A stretch of DNA of 64,000 nt from Tillandsia leiboldiana (Eukaryota; Streptophyta; Magnoliopsida; Poales; Bromeliaceae): positions 51,233,378-51,297,377 of the forward strand of contig CM055060.1 of NCBI GenBank assembly GCA_029204045.2, read 5' to 3'. The position numbers and the translations under genes are program-made. Below the pieces are notes generated by a model that saw nothing but the letters and a program-made list of their open reading frames with translations, ran no database searches and was not told the DNA's origin. Positions 36,501 to 48,067 of this stretch are shown here, in pieces (position 1 is the stretch's first letter; each line of letters opens with the position of its first letter).

Positions 36501-38030
36501 GTACCAGAAGCTTCTACTCGGTGCCAGGAAGCTCGGTGCAGTGGTGGCCGGCGTCAGGAGGCCGCGGCGGCGCCGGGCGGCCAAGATCGGCCAATGGAAG
36601 AATCCGGCCGGATCTAGGGCAGACTCGCGCGGCGTAGGTCCTTGTCCGATCACCCTCAAACCTTGGGAAAAGGTTGCAGTCGTCGAGGGGAGCGAGTTCA
36701 ACGGTGCTGATCAAAACTCCAACGGCCGGAATCTTCCCGCGCCCAAGATCGGCCGCAATTAGGTTTCCGGCGATAAAGGTCTCCCGCCGGCAACCGGAGG
36801 CACGGCGATGACCCGGACTACACAGGGAAAGTCCCCCCGATGTCATGAATACACTAGACCCAAATCCGGACCAATATAATAAACTTTTTCCATAAACTTA
36901 CCTTGGCCGGAGATATGGAAGGAAAGGAGGGTGGTTGCGGCGGCGCGCGGCGGAGCTGGGGTGCCGGCTCCCTCGGGCTCGGCTGCGGCTTCACAGAGGG
37001 TGCCCCAGGTGCAGACTTGGTCCACCCAGGGTCCTCCCCAAGCTTCCTCCCCTCAAGATCCGAGATCAAGACAAGTTCTTGATCAACCTTTTTCCGGTGA
37101 TGGCGAGGCGGCGGCCGGTGCGGAGCTGGCGAGGAAGGCGACAGAGAGAGAGGGGGTTCGGTTAGAACTGGTGGCTACGGCTTGTGAGGCGAGACTACGG
37201 GGTTTAATGCGGAGAGGGGTGGAGTTTGAATTTCGAAATTCAAATGGTTGCAACTTTGCAATTTGGTCCTCCATCCTTTGGTATTTCATCCCCAGACCCT
37301 CACAGCAGTTTAGTCTCGCACACAGGTCCCTCCTCATCCATGGCACGCAAATCGAGGCAAGAACTCTAGGGATTTTTTGTGCAAAAACTGTGTTTTTCCC
37401 TGTATTTTTCGCTTTTCGAGGTGATCCGCTCATCGAAACGAAAAATGGACTGCGCCATGACGTCCGGCTCGACGAGACCTATCAGGTAGCGATTTCCATT
37501 TTTCGAGAAACTGCCCGGATAAAAACTCGGTCCATAAATACTGTGTCAAAATACAGTTTTTGCGCTTTTCGAGACTCCAGGGTCGTCAAACGGAAATTCC
37601 GTCAGCGCCATTGCGTCCAAAACGATGAAACCGTTCAAATCGACTACCTGGAGTGCTATAATCGGTTTCCAGACGGCGATTTGGCCAACATTCGCACTTA
37701 GGGGTATTTAAAATTGGGGTTTACTGTTCATGTACTTGCGACTTAAGTCGCGGGTCCCGCCCGCTTGATTGCTGATTTCTGGAAGATCCGACCGTCAGAT
37801 CTGAACAAGCTTAATATGGTTTTCACTCAGTTCAACGAGACGGTCGCACTCGTGGTCTCGGATCTTCGAGATCAGGCTCGGATTGAAAGGTGATATTTCT
37901 GGCCCATTAACTGTGCAATTTACACTGCAGAAAAGGGGCACTGTCGCTATCTAAGCCATCTATGATCCGAATTCAACTTGGCTTTTATTATTTTCCTTTT
38001 TATTGAATTACAAAAATTCAAGTTCTTACA
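33517..38030 (-). repeat. 3' LTR of the TR-GAG element
   Basis: About 4.5 kb, TG...CA. It holds internal tandem repeats: a 36-bp pair (TCCGGCACCC...GGGAGTCA) at about 34377 and 34413, a ~50-bp pair with CATGCATATCGGAATATCA at about 34632 and 34682, and a ~60-bp pair with TATGTCTCA[T/C] near 34790 and 34850. A hairpin CCCTATCCGAAGGGATAGGG is near 33622. Open frames in its GC-rich half (for example 36931-37701) recur in the other LTR only because the LTRs are near-identical. Confidence 0.88.
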
Positions 38031-38173
38031 TCTCTACCACCTAAAAAGAAGTTTCGTCCCTGAAACTTGTAACTAAAAAAAAACTTTATTCCTGACGTTA
38101 CAACTTAATAAAATATTTCTTTAGTTCTTCAAATCATCCAAAGACACTGGTTATTACGGTCCTCGGCAGTACT

Positions 38174-39619
38174 CTAAGCATTCGACGGGCCTTCTCCCAA
38201 CGGATCCTCCTGTTGGGTTAAGGCAAAGATCCGTCCTCCCGAGACTTGGCGCGACCTTTCAGTTTGTCGCGGAGGTGGAGGACGACTAGATGCTGCCATA
38301 CTTTGCATAGAATTTGACGGCCTAGCAGCAATTGGCGGTACAGATAACGTCGGTTGGGTCGGTGCAGATTTCTGAGGGCAGTTGGCTGAAATATGTCCAG
38401 GCTGGCCGCAGTAGTAACATCGGCCATAACGTTGGTCGCAGACGTGCGCTCGGTGAGTACCCCCGCAAAAGACGCATGGTAGGGGTGGCTTTGCCTTCTT
38501 GTTCTGATCTGAGTGCCCACCGCCGTTCCCAGGATGCGCCCTCTTCTTGCCCTTATCCTTATCCTTTTCCTTGTCCGCCGCATTGCGCTCAGCGCGGGAC
38601 ATCTTGATCTCCGCCTCGATCGCCAGACACCGCTCCACGCAGTTGTCGAAGTCGGTGGAAAGGTGGGACGCGAGGTGTCGGCGAATCTCAGGCCTCAAGC
38701 CCTGCGAAAACAAGCGTACCTTCCGGCGTTCCTCGCGCACCGCCTGGGGCACCAGGTCGGCGATGCGCAGGAACTCCTGCTCGTATTCTCGGACGCTCTT
38801 GTCGCCCTGTCTGATCGTCTCTAACTCGCGCTCGAGACCCTCCTTAGTGGTCTCCTTGAGGTGATGGTGGTCCATGGCGGTTTTAAAATCTTCCCAAGTA
38901 GGATCTGTTGGGCTAGGGAAGTAGCGCTCTCGGTGTCGCCTCCACCACTTGGATGCCCGGCCCTCCAGGCAATGTACAGCGATGTGGACCTTGTCGCGGT
39001 CCTCGGTGTAGGCGTCTTGGAATAATTTCTCCATATGATCGATCCATTCCTCGACCGCCCAATGGTCCTCGTCCTTGCCGTCGAAGGTTTGCGGCTTGAA
39101 TTTCTTAAACTCTAGCAAAGCCGCCTTTGCTCGGGCCTTCTCTGCCCGATCAGCTGCTGGATCAGCAACGGGAGCAACGGAACGAGATGAAGCAGAAGCG
39201 GTACACGTAGTGGCATCAGGGGCTGCAGCGACCCCCGGTACCGCTCTGGAGACTGCGGCAAGGGCTGAAGCTGGAACGGGCCCCGCTGGTGGTGGTACGG
39301 GGTCTATCTCTGGCTCCGCCAAGCCCTCAGGCTCGGCGACGACCGGTGCAACCGGCGGTGTGACCTCAGGAACAGCAGGTGGAGGAGCAGGCGGGGCAGG
39401 AGTAGAGGGGCCAGCAGCCTGCTGCTGCATGAAACACTGGAACATCCCGGCTAGAGTCGCCACCTGGGCCTCAAGCCGGTCCATACGGCCCTGATCTGCG
39501 GGCTCGCTCGGTGTGCTAGGTGGTCGGCCGACTCCACGGCCCGTGCCCCGTCCACGTCCACGACCTGGAGGACGAGCCATAACTGCAATACAGAACCGGT
39601 CAGAAACAGACTCTGACAA
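38174..39619 (-). CDS. Gag protein of the TR-GAG gypsy element
   Basis: 481 aa from 39619, or 468 aa from an ATG at 39580 (MARPPGRGRGRG), which I prefer because the family usually starts with an Arg/Gly-rich segment. Order: RG-rich basic N-terminus; short coiled-coil-like stretch (MDRLEAQVATLAGMFQ); a Pro/Ala-rich linker to about 150; the retrotransposon gag domain (about 170-320: FKPQTFDGKDEDHWAVEEW, WWRRHRERYFP, EYEQEFLRIADLVP). A Lys-rich segment follows, then a CVFCGGTHRAHVC motif and a canonical zinc knuckle C-YY-C-GQPG-H-ISAN-C. It forms virus-like particles and packages RNA. The frame is intact, so it may be expressed. No protease follows: a stop at 38174 ends the frame 144 bp before the LTR. 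Confidence 0.92.
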   Translation of the reverse strand: MSESVSDRFCIAVMARPPGRGRGRGTGRGVGRPPSTPSEPADQGRMDRLEAQVATLAGMFQCFMQQQAAGPSTPAPPAPPPAVPEVTPPVAPVVAEPEGLAEPEIDPVPPPAGPVPASALAAVSRAVPGVAAAPDATTCTASASSRSVAPVADPAADRAEKARAKAALLEFKKFKPQTFDGKDEDHWAVEEWIDHMEKLFQDAYTEDRDKVHIAVHCLEGRASKWWRRHRERYFPSPTDPTWEDFKTAMDHHHLKETTKEGLERELETIRQGDKSVREYEQEFLRIADLVPQAVREERRKVRLFSQGLRPEIRRHLASHLSTDFDNCVERCLAIEAEIKMSRAERNAADKEKDKDKGKKRAHPGNGGGHSDQNKKAKPPLPCVFCGGTHRAHVCDQRYGRCYYCGQPGHISANCPQKSAPTQPTLSVPPIAARPSNSMQSMAASSRPPPPRQTERSRQVSGGRIFALTQQEDPLGEGPSNA

Positions 39620-39733
39620 TATGCCCTGAGCTTCTAACCTTTATACTCGACATACCCAACGCGCTCACGTGACAAGTCATCCTAGGGTTCATCCTAACTA
39701 GTTCCTAATCAATCTTTCCCTAGGTACCGTGTA

Positions 39734-39751
39734 CCTATTGCTCTGATACCA
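39734..39751 (-). promoter_or_regulatory. Primer-binding site of the TR-GAG element
   Basis: On the minus strand: TGGTATCAGAGCAATAGG, seven bases inside the 5' LTR boundary. Initiator tRNA-Met type. Confidence 0.85.
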
Positions 39752-39758
39752 TCTAATC

Positions 39759-42700
39759 TGTCACGCCCCGAGTTTTAAAATCAGGTCTGAATTTTTTTTT
39801 TTTTTGAATAAATCAGAGTTTGCAAAACGGGCGTAACAGACCGCCACACATATAGGAAATCCCCTATCCGAAGGGATAGGGTCTCTCCTATACAAGCACG
39901 GCTAGGCTAATCCAATCCTCAATCAGAGAGCAATAAACATCTCAACTGCTACAATACTAATCATCAGGGATAATCCAAACATCATACTATCATCAAACTG
40001 AAATAACATAAATAAATAAAGGTCAACTGCAGATAATCGGGGATCTCAATCATCGATCTATGTCATCAGAGGGACAGCTCTATCGCGACAGGCTCACTGG
40101 ATCGTCCCGACATCTCACCACCCGACAGACCTGCAACAGTCACCCGAGGGTGTGAGACACACCGGAGTGTATCCCAGTGGGCACGACGAGCCGAGAAGTA
40201 GCTAATCGTACCTACTGGGTACTATAATCTGCGGATAGTAAAAATCATAGGGTAAAGCTGAATAACAAATAGGATCTACTGATAATCAACAAAATCCACA
40301 GATAGGCTAACTAGGCAGGTAATCAATCATCAGGACTACAGATAAGAAATACTGTAAATCAGGATATGTCAGTGATAATCAGTCATAAGAGCGGTAGATC
40401 ATATATGCTGGAAATCAAAGGTATCCATAATAATCATGCATAAGGAACTGCAAATGATAAAAGCATGTCTACCGATACTAATACTGGAAATAAACTGAGC
40501 AACAGTATAAGGTAAAAGTAATGCATCAATAAGGAACTATCAACATCCAATCAAAAGCCACCATATTGGTCAACAAGACCTCAGGGATATCTCGCTAAAC
40601 CTGACACCAACCTGGCTGACATACTCCGGCACCCTCGGGCACTAACCTGGGAGTCATCACTCCGGCACCCTTGGGCACTAACCTGGGAGTCACGGGTCGT
40701 ACACTAGACCACTTTACCGGTAAAGAACATCTACACGGGTCATGACTCCGCTGATGTTCGTGAAGTACAGCAGTGCGGGCAAATCATAATGATCAATCTC
40801 ACGGTCTAGTGACCGGGTAGTCGGCAACATGCCGAGATCCCAACAGGGAAATCATCTATCAACATCTATCGATCAGGATCAATCATGCATATCGGAATAT
40901 CAAGTAGTATCTATCAATCAGGATCAATCAATCATGCATATCGGAATATCAACAATAAATCGGCTGACAGGAATCAACAAGTGCCATCAAATCATGTAGA
41001 TCTATATACTGAAAAAGCTGATGAACAGATATGTATATGGTATGTCTCATGAAGATCAAGGTCTATCAGAAATATAAAAACTGATAAACAGGTACGTAAG
41101 ATATGTCTCACGTAGATCAAGATCTATCAGGACTAATCATAGGGCATGTCAATACAATCATCAAGGCTAATCTAGATAAAATCCGCAGGTATATATGATG
41201 AGTCTAGAGTAGATCAAATCTATCAGGAATAATCACGGAGTATGTATACAGTAATCCGGCTGATCGTATACAAGTAGTCTCAAGCGTAGGTCTAATCGAG
41301 CCAATGTCAAACAGGAGAATCATAATATGTCAAGAGGTCAGCATATGTCAAGATAGGTCATATATGTAATCAGCAGGGCAATCAAAAATAGGTGTCCGAC
41401 TGGACTAAAGCAACCAGAGGGCCGAATAGATCGAACCCGGACCGAAGCTAACCCACCTGGATGAATGCAGATCCTCGAACTCCCGCACAGCTACTGGGAG
41501 GCTGGTGCTGAATAATGGGCCCTGTATAAAGAGGTATGATCAGTAAATAACTCACACAACCCTTTCCCGACGGCGTTACACTAACGAAACGTTTAACCGG
41601 GTCAATTCGGTCATTTCGTCGGTCGATATCTGATTCCTGGTCAACGAGGACCATCGGAATCCTAATAAGATGGCCAGGTAGTGCGTAAATACTATCTAAG
41701 GGCAGCCAGGATGTTTATTTTGCAAGTTGGTCCATTAGGCATCCAAAAATTGCATAAAACGTTAAGTTCTTTACTGTTTCGGCTCGTTCTTAAAATCCGT
41801 GGGTCCAACGACAACGCCGTAAGTGCCAGCGCGTCACATTTGATGCGACGGACCCCGTGCTCACAACCTTGGGTCAGCGCGAAACCCCAGGGCAAAGTTA
41901 GCCTTTTAACTCGCGATATTGGACACAGTGTTTTGCCCCGTTCTTGAAATCCGGGACTCCGACGACGACGCCGTAAATTTCCAGCGGGTTCGTTACGTCG
42001 AGACGGAGCCCGTGCTCACGGGGTTTGGTCGACACGGATCCCGAGTTAAAAGTTGGCCCATAATGTTTTAAGTCCATTTTACAAATTTGCTAAAACTTAA
42101 CATGCATTTGATCTAATCCATATTTAACTAGAGCATGATAATTTACAAGATCCAGGGACAGTGAGGCTCACCTTACGCGCGTCGGAGGCCGGCCGGAAAG
42201 TCGCCGGAGCAAGGTGGTGCACCAACTCCTAGAAAGCCAAGGCTCGGTTTGGTTTTTCTTGGATCAACTCAGGCTCAGCTCTGCATCTGAGGTGAGCACA
42301 AGCTAGAAGGGGTCCCCAGGAGGTCTCGGGTTGAAGCTGGGTCGGCCGTCGGCGGCCGGAGGCGGCGGCGGCCGGAGGTGAGCCCGAGACCTACATTTCG
42401 GGTGCAAGTTTGGAACTGAGATGCAGGGTCATCTTGGCCCAAAATAAAATGATGGAGTGTCTATAAATGGCATTTAGGGCTTACCTGCACGGGTGGCCGG
42501 AGCCCGGATTAACGGCGATCGCCGGAAGGGAAAACCGAGGCCAACTCGGGTGTAATGTTGTGGACAAAAATCCCGACGTTAGGGGAGCCATGCAAGTCGA
42601 TGGGAGGACTCCTACAGGTCATGTGGTCTTACCTGTGCGGTTTCCCGGCGACGGGAAGCGCCGGCAATGCACGGCGGAGGATCTAGGTTGAAGCTTGGTG

Positions 42701-44278
42701 GCCGTTAATGGCGGATTCCGGCGCGGCGGTTCCGGGCCGGAGCAAGTTGGACCAGAAGCTTCTACTCGGTGCCAGGAAGCTCGGTGCAGTGGTGGCCGGC
42801 GTCAGGAGGCCGCGGCGGCGCCGGGCGGCCAAGATCGGCCAATGGAAGAATCCGGCCGGATCTAGGGCAGACTCGCGCGGCGTAGGTCCTTGTCCGATCA
42901 CCCTCAAACCTTGGGAAAAGGTTGCAGTCGTCGAGGGGAGCGAGTTCAATGGTGCTGATCAAAACTCCAACGGCCGGAATCTTCCCGCGCCCAAGATCGG
43001 CCGCAATTAGGTTTCCGGCGATAAAGGTCTCCCGCCGGCAACCGGAGGCACGGCGATGACCCGGACTACACAGGGAAAGTCCCCCCGATGTCATGAATAC
43101 ACTAGACCCAAACCCGGACCAATATAATAAACTTTTTCCATAAACTTACCTTGGCCGGAGATATGGAAGGAAAGGAGGGTGGTTGCGGCGGCGCGCGGCG
43201 GAGCTGGGGTGCCGGCTCCCTCGGGCTCGGCTGCGGCTTCACAGAGGGTGCCCCAGGTGCAGACTTGGTCCACCCAGGGTCCTCCCCAAGCTTCCTCCCC
43301 TCAAGATCCGAGATCAAGACAAGTTCTTGATCAACCTTTTTCCGGTGATGGCGAGGCGGCGGCCGGTGCGGAGCTGGCGAGGAAGGCGACAGAGAGAGAG
43401 GGGGTTCGGTTAGAACTGGTGGCTACGGCTTGTGAGGCGAGACTACGGGGTTTAATGCGGAGAGGGGTGGAGTTTGAATTTCGAAATTCAAATGGTTGCA
43501 ACTTTGCAATTTGGTCCTCCATCCTTTGGTATTTCATCCCCAGACCCTCACAGCAGTTTAGTCTCGCACACAGGTCCCTCCTCATCCATGGCACGCAAAT
43601 CGAGGCAAGAACTCTAGGGATTTTTTGTGCAAAAACTGTGTTTTTCCCTATATTTTTTGCTTTTCGAGGTGATCCGCTCATCGAAACGAAAAATGGACTG
43701 CGCCATGACGTCCGGCTCGACGAGACCTATCAGGTAGCGATTTCCATTTTTCGAGAAACTGCCCGGATAAAAACTCGGTCCATAAATACTGTGTCAAAAT
43801 ACAGTTTTTGCGCTTTTCGAGACTCCAGGGTCGTCAAACGGAAATTCCGTCAGCGCCATTGCGTCCAAAACGATGAAACCGTTCAAATCGACTACCTGGA
43901 GTGCTATAATCGGTTTCCAGACGGCGATTTGGCCAACATTCGCACTTAGGGGTATTTAAAATTGGGGTTTACTGTTCATGTACTTGCGACTTAAGTCGCG
44001 GGTCCCGCCCGCTTGATCGCTGATTTCTGGAAGATCCGACCGTCAGATCTGAACAAGCTTAATATGGTTTTCACTCAGTTCAACGAGACGGTCGCACTCG
44101 TGGTCTCGGATCTTCGAGATCAGGCTCGGATTGAAAGGTGATATTTCTGGCCCATTAACTGTGCAATTTACACTGCAGAAAAGGGGCACTGTCGCTATCT
44201 AAGCCATCTATGATCCGAATTCAACTTGGCTTTTATTATTTTCCTTTTTATTGAATTACAAAAATTCAAGTTCTTACA
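39759..44278 (-). repeat. 5' LTR of the TR-GAG element
   Basis: 4,520 bp, TGTCACG...TTCTTACA on the plus strand. Very similar to 33517-38030, but differs at several sites where both left copies agree with each other: ~39891, ~40028, ~40213, ~42429 and ~42557. This LTR would drive minus-strand transcription of gag. No separate gene inside is supported. Confidence 0.9.
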
Positions 44279-44613
44279 ACATTGCATGTTATGAGACCAC
44301 ATCACAGGCTATTTGGCTTAGGAATTTTATCACAGACTTAAAGATTGTGGACTCCATTGCTCGTCCAATAAAGATTTTCTGTGATAGTTCAGCTGCAGTT
44401 TCCTTTGCCAATAACAATAAGATTACGACGGGGTGTAAACACTTGGACACCAAGTATCTTGTTGTGAGAGAGAAGATAGATGAAGGATATGTTAGAATTG
44501 AATACATCAGTACCAAGTGTATGGTTGCAGACCCAATGACCAAGGGGCTAGCACCTGGGTCATATAAAGACCATGTTTGTAGCATGGGTCTAATGAGTTC
44601 TTTTGATGTATAA
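44279..44613 (+). pseudogene. C-terminal part of copia RNase H (resumes after insertion)
   Basis: Starts with the repeated ACATT, then continues the copia frame (ACYETTSQAIWLRNF). It contains CDSSAAVSFANN, the copia RNase H catalytic region, then KHLDTKYLVVREK, and ends at TAA 44613 after SSFDV. With 24068-27783 it makes up the copia polyprotein remnant. This piece has no internal stop, but the domain is split by the gypsy insertion. Confidence 0.9.
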
Positions 44614-44977
44614 GATTATGACATTATTTTTATCTTTTTCAATAAAGTTATAGTTGTGATGCAGCTGTATTGGACCGTTTAATAGACATAAAGCTTTGTC
44701 TGTTAACGAATGGACATATGGTGTTTAGTTCATTCATAAAGTTGTGCTATATAAAGTGCTTGGCTAGGAGATGAAGATGATATGGTAATTATGGAAGAAA
44801 AATTTCAATATAGAGAGGTGCACCGCCATAGTTCCTATCATTATAGTCTTTTAGTTTGAGTTATGGATCAAGTGAGTTCTAAAGTATTTGACCATAAAGT
44901 TTCTAATAATGCGCAATAAAGTTTGGAGTGTAGAAATCCGTTCATGAAATATAATTAATATAAGCCAAGTGGGAGAT

Positions 44978-45429
44978 TGTTAGGATTTCCATATATGTGG
45001 CATAATTAATTATATTTAAATTTGGATTTACTATAGATAAGGTCAATCCTAAAAGATATAGAATTACTTGATATGGTATATCTTATCCCTTTTCCATCCA
45101 TTTAAATTAAGTAGAATCCTAATCAGACTTTGATGGGGAGTCGATCTGGAATCTATATAAAGGGGTACTGGTCCTGCCACCTACTCATGTGCATTCTGGT
45201 AAGATTATCCATTAAATCCACACCATACGGAAGAACGCCTGAGAAAGGAGGAGAAAGCAGATTACCTAGTTCGGTCGGTATTGTTTAGTATTGCAACCGA
45301 ATTTCTTGCTTCCGCTGTTTAATCAAGAATTTTTCTCGATGGCGCTCTGTAAGTTATTTTACAGTTTTATTTATGATTCTGAATATTGGTATGTATTCGA
45401 TTTTATTTTATACCATATAAATTCCATCA
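44978..45429 (+). repeat. 3' LTR of the large copia element
   Basis: 452 bp, TGTTAGGATTTCC...AATTCCATCA. It differs from the 5' LTR by about a dozen substitutions seen by eye (mainly transitions). The polypurine tract AAGTGGGAGAT abuts it on the left, and TTCTC (45430-45434) completes the target duplication. Confidence 0.93.
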
Positions 45430-45434
45430 TTCTC

Positions 45435-46010
45435 TAGAATAGAAAAAATTATGTTTGATTAAAATTATGGAATAGTAGAGAATAGTGAAAAAAGATGATA
45501 GATTTTTTATCAAAACGTCAATTTTATTCTTACCTTATATATATATATAAATTAATTTTAATTATTATAAGTTAATTAAAATGGTAATTTAATTGTAAAT
45601 AATAAATTATATCTCACCTAAACAAAATAATTTTTTATATTTTATAATATATTGTAGAAAATAATAATTAGCAAACAAAATAATTTTTTTATATTTTATA
45701 GTATATTTTAGTAAATAATAATTAATAAACAAAACTAATTAGATAACCGCAGATTATATAGTCTCATAGTTTCAGATTGGAAGGTAAGCTAGTCTAAAAA
45801 AAAGAAAAAATTACATTCACTGCCCTTGAGTTATAAATCATATTTCATGAGGGGTGGAATATTTCTTAACGGGTTATTTCAGAATAACCCGTTAAGTAAA
45901 ATTTATTTTAAACTTTTATTTCTTGTTATTTTTTATTTTCATTTGTCAAAATAATAAAATAAAGAAAATTATTTTCTCTTTTTTGCGCAACCAAATAGAA
46001 TCTAAAAGTA
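45435..46010. mobile_element. Right part of the MITE split by the copia
   Basis: Continues the MITE from 22151: after TTCTC it reads TAGAATAGAAAAAATTATGTTTGATT. It includes a perfect hairpin, TAACGGGTTATTTCAGAATAACCCGTTA (about 45868-45895). The far end near AACCAAATAGAATC resembles a decayed inverted copy of GTTTGGTT at the left end. The boundary is approximate. Confidence 0.5.
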
Positions 46011-47462
46011 CAATTTGGCCTACTCAGAGCGTATCTACATATACTCTACGGATGAGTTGGTATTTTATAAGTACTTTCGAAAAGTCAGTATTTTTAAAAG
46101 TACTTTTACAAAACACTCTCTTTCATGAGTTATATATTTAATTAAGGTGGTAATGTACATGGCGTACATGGATATATGATTTCCCATTGGTTCACACAAG
46201 CAGTCCAAAATGTAATTATTGATTTATACCTACACACCGACAATGCGTGAGAGATCTGAATCCAAATAATTTTTCGTACTCAAGGGCGAACTATTTGATT
46301 GAGTATTATCAGTAGCGTACTAATATAATGTACCTTTGTTACATGTGCGTGTCTATAAATTAAATTGTCAAATTAAGCATTCGGTACAAATATGCGCCGT
46401 GATTTTTTGTGTTTGTAGTATAATCTGAGTCTTTTTTTTTTTTTTTTTTTGAGAAATATAATAATCTGAGTCTTGATGCCGATATTTTGTTATATAGGGT
46501 AATGCATTTGATCTGCAAGTTAATTTATTGTATTCAAGAAAAACGATTTGGAGGCCGAATGCTTATGTAGAAAATTTTAGTATATTTTTTATCTAATATT
46601 TGAAATATTCTACTTTAATAAATAAAAGAGGTGTGTCAATAAGACATATTTATATATAGTGTATTCACTACCAAAAAAAAAAAAAGATATTTAAAAATAT
46701 AGTTTTTATATTTAATAATATTTAAAAGTGTTTCAATATAGTTTAGTATCGTATTTGAAAACTTTGGTTAAAACGCTGACAAACAAAAAGTTATCACGTA
46801 TATATCGACGGCTCGATAGTTATACCAAGTATCAGTAAAATATATTTTGACGCTTTAAAGTATCAAAAAATAATTAAAAAATTAAAAATATTAATAAAAT
46901 ATTTTATTATTTAATAAATTGGTTTGATGTAGTAGAGGATTTATATTTTTTGAAGCGTTGATATTTATTATATTATTGAAATGTTTGGAACTATTTTCTT
47001 CATGTGTTGTGTAAAACGCGTTTTTATATTGAGATTTTTTATAGTAATGCGTTAATTTGACCTTTTAGGGGGGAGTGGTCTAAAGGATTTTATAATTAGC
47101 TACTGTGGTAGCTCTTTTAGAAAAAAGAAAAAGCAACACAAAATCGAAAAAAAACAAAATCCTCACACTCAACAATATTTTTTTCCAAAACAAATATTAT
47201 TGAAAAACAAAAATTTAATATTTAAGATGTTTGGAACACTCCAGTTATTTTGAATTTTATAAATTTTTACTTCATTTTTGGAGAGAGAATTAGCCAGAAG
47301 GAGGTGAATGGCTAAGATGTTTTATTCTTATTAATTACTTTACATTTTAAATTTCATTTATTTGAACTCTTTTTTTTTTTTTTTGTGCATGCGCTGCTGC
47401 CACACAATCAATGGGCTCGGACCGGCCCAAGTCTATCCAATACTTTAGGCCCAGTTAGATCT
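46011..47462. other. AT-rich intergenic DNA, nothing recognised
   Basis: AT-rich DNA with homopolymer runs. The phrases near 46700-47045 (ATAGT, TTTAAAGTATC) suggest an old MITE, but no ends could be paired. No gene. Confidence 0.5.
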
Positions 47463-47479
47463 CCATCGAAACCCGACCC

Positions 47480-47545
<66 letters not shown>
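47463..47545. repeat. (TA)n microsatellite, ~83 bp
   Basis: A pure TA tract between CCGACCCATT and TCTTTATC. Noncoding. Confidence 0.96.
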
Positions 47546-47547
<2 letters not shown>

Positions 47548-47602
47548 TTTATCTTTTTATATAAATACTTTTAAATGGTACTCAGGTTAAAATTTTTTAA
47601 AA

Positions 47603-47814
47603 AAACTTTTTTGTACATCTAAAACGGGATGTATATGTTACATCCCACCAATTCTAGGATGGAGTGAATTTCACTCGTCACTCCGAAGTGACGATTCTAA
47701 AATTTCACTCGTCACTTCGAAATGACGAGTAAAAAAGTCACTATTCTAGAATAGACAAAATGTATATTGTACACTCCGTTTGGAATGTACAGATAGTATT
47801 GCTCAATGCTGGCT
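47603..47814. mobile_element. MITE, AGCAATGCTA family (copy B)
   Basis: The right end GGAATGTACAGATAGTATTGCTC matches the family terminus. The left end TTTTTTGTACATCTAAAACGG is a degraded inverse. The interior holds TCACTCGTCACT[C/T]CGAA[G/A]TGACGA twice, making hairpins. Non-coding. Confidence 0.55.
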
Positions 47815-48067
47815 TAAAAATTAGAATTTTGATTTGTATATAATCAAGTAGGTTTTTTAAATGTTGGTAGAACCATGAGCTTATGCAAATCTAATACTCA
47901 AATATATAGATTTAAAATGTAAAAAAAACCCCTCAACTCTAGGTAATTTTGAAATGACGACCTCAGTATTTTTTATTGAAACCTTTATAGCTTATGGTTT
48001 TAGCAAAATAAAAAATATAGAAATAAAATTCTATCAAATTATACATTTTTTATGGGTTAATTGCATG

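Larger units (their letters stand above)
33517..44278 (-). mobile_element. Non-autonomous gypsy element, TR-GAG type, 10.8 kb
   Basis: Two very long LTRs (33517-38030, about 4,514 bp, and 39759-44278, 4,520 bp) flank only 1,728 bp of internal DNA holding one gag gene on the minus strand. Target duplications ACATT lie at 33512-33516 and 44279-44283. On the minus strand the 5' LTR is 44278-39759, followed by a primer-binding site (39751-39734). The 3' LTR (38030-33517) is preceded by GGTGGTAGAGA, a polypurine-type tract. There is no protease, RT, RNase H or integrase. LTRs with gag only is the TR-GAG architecture, and mobilisation would need a partner element. Inserted in the RNase H domain of the host copia. 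Confidence 0.9.
22152..45429 (+). mobile_element. Ty1/copia retrotransposon carrying a nested gypsy element
   Basis: Outer LTRs of 452 bp each (22152-22603 and 44978-45429), TG...CA, with a perfect 5-bp target duplication TTCTC at 22147-22151 and 45430-45434. The primer-binding site TGGTATCAGAGCCAG is at 22606-22620 and a polypurine tract AAGTGGGAGA lies before 44978. Gag-pol runs 24068-27783 and resumes at 44279-44613; between them is a gypsy insertion plus an assembly gap and probable false duplication. About a dozen LTR-LTR substitutions are visible by eye, so it is older than its guest. Without the insert and duplicated block it would be about 6.8 kb, normal for copia. Confidence 0.92.

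Noticed and set aside
36931..37701. 256-aa open frame in the gypsy LTR, repeated at 43179-43949
   Set aside because: The two copies are conserved only because they lie in near-identical LTRs. The first assembled LTR copy breaks the frame, and no domain is seen.
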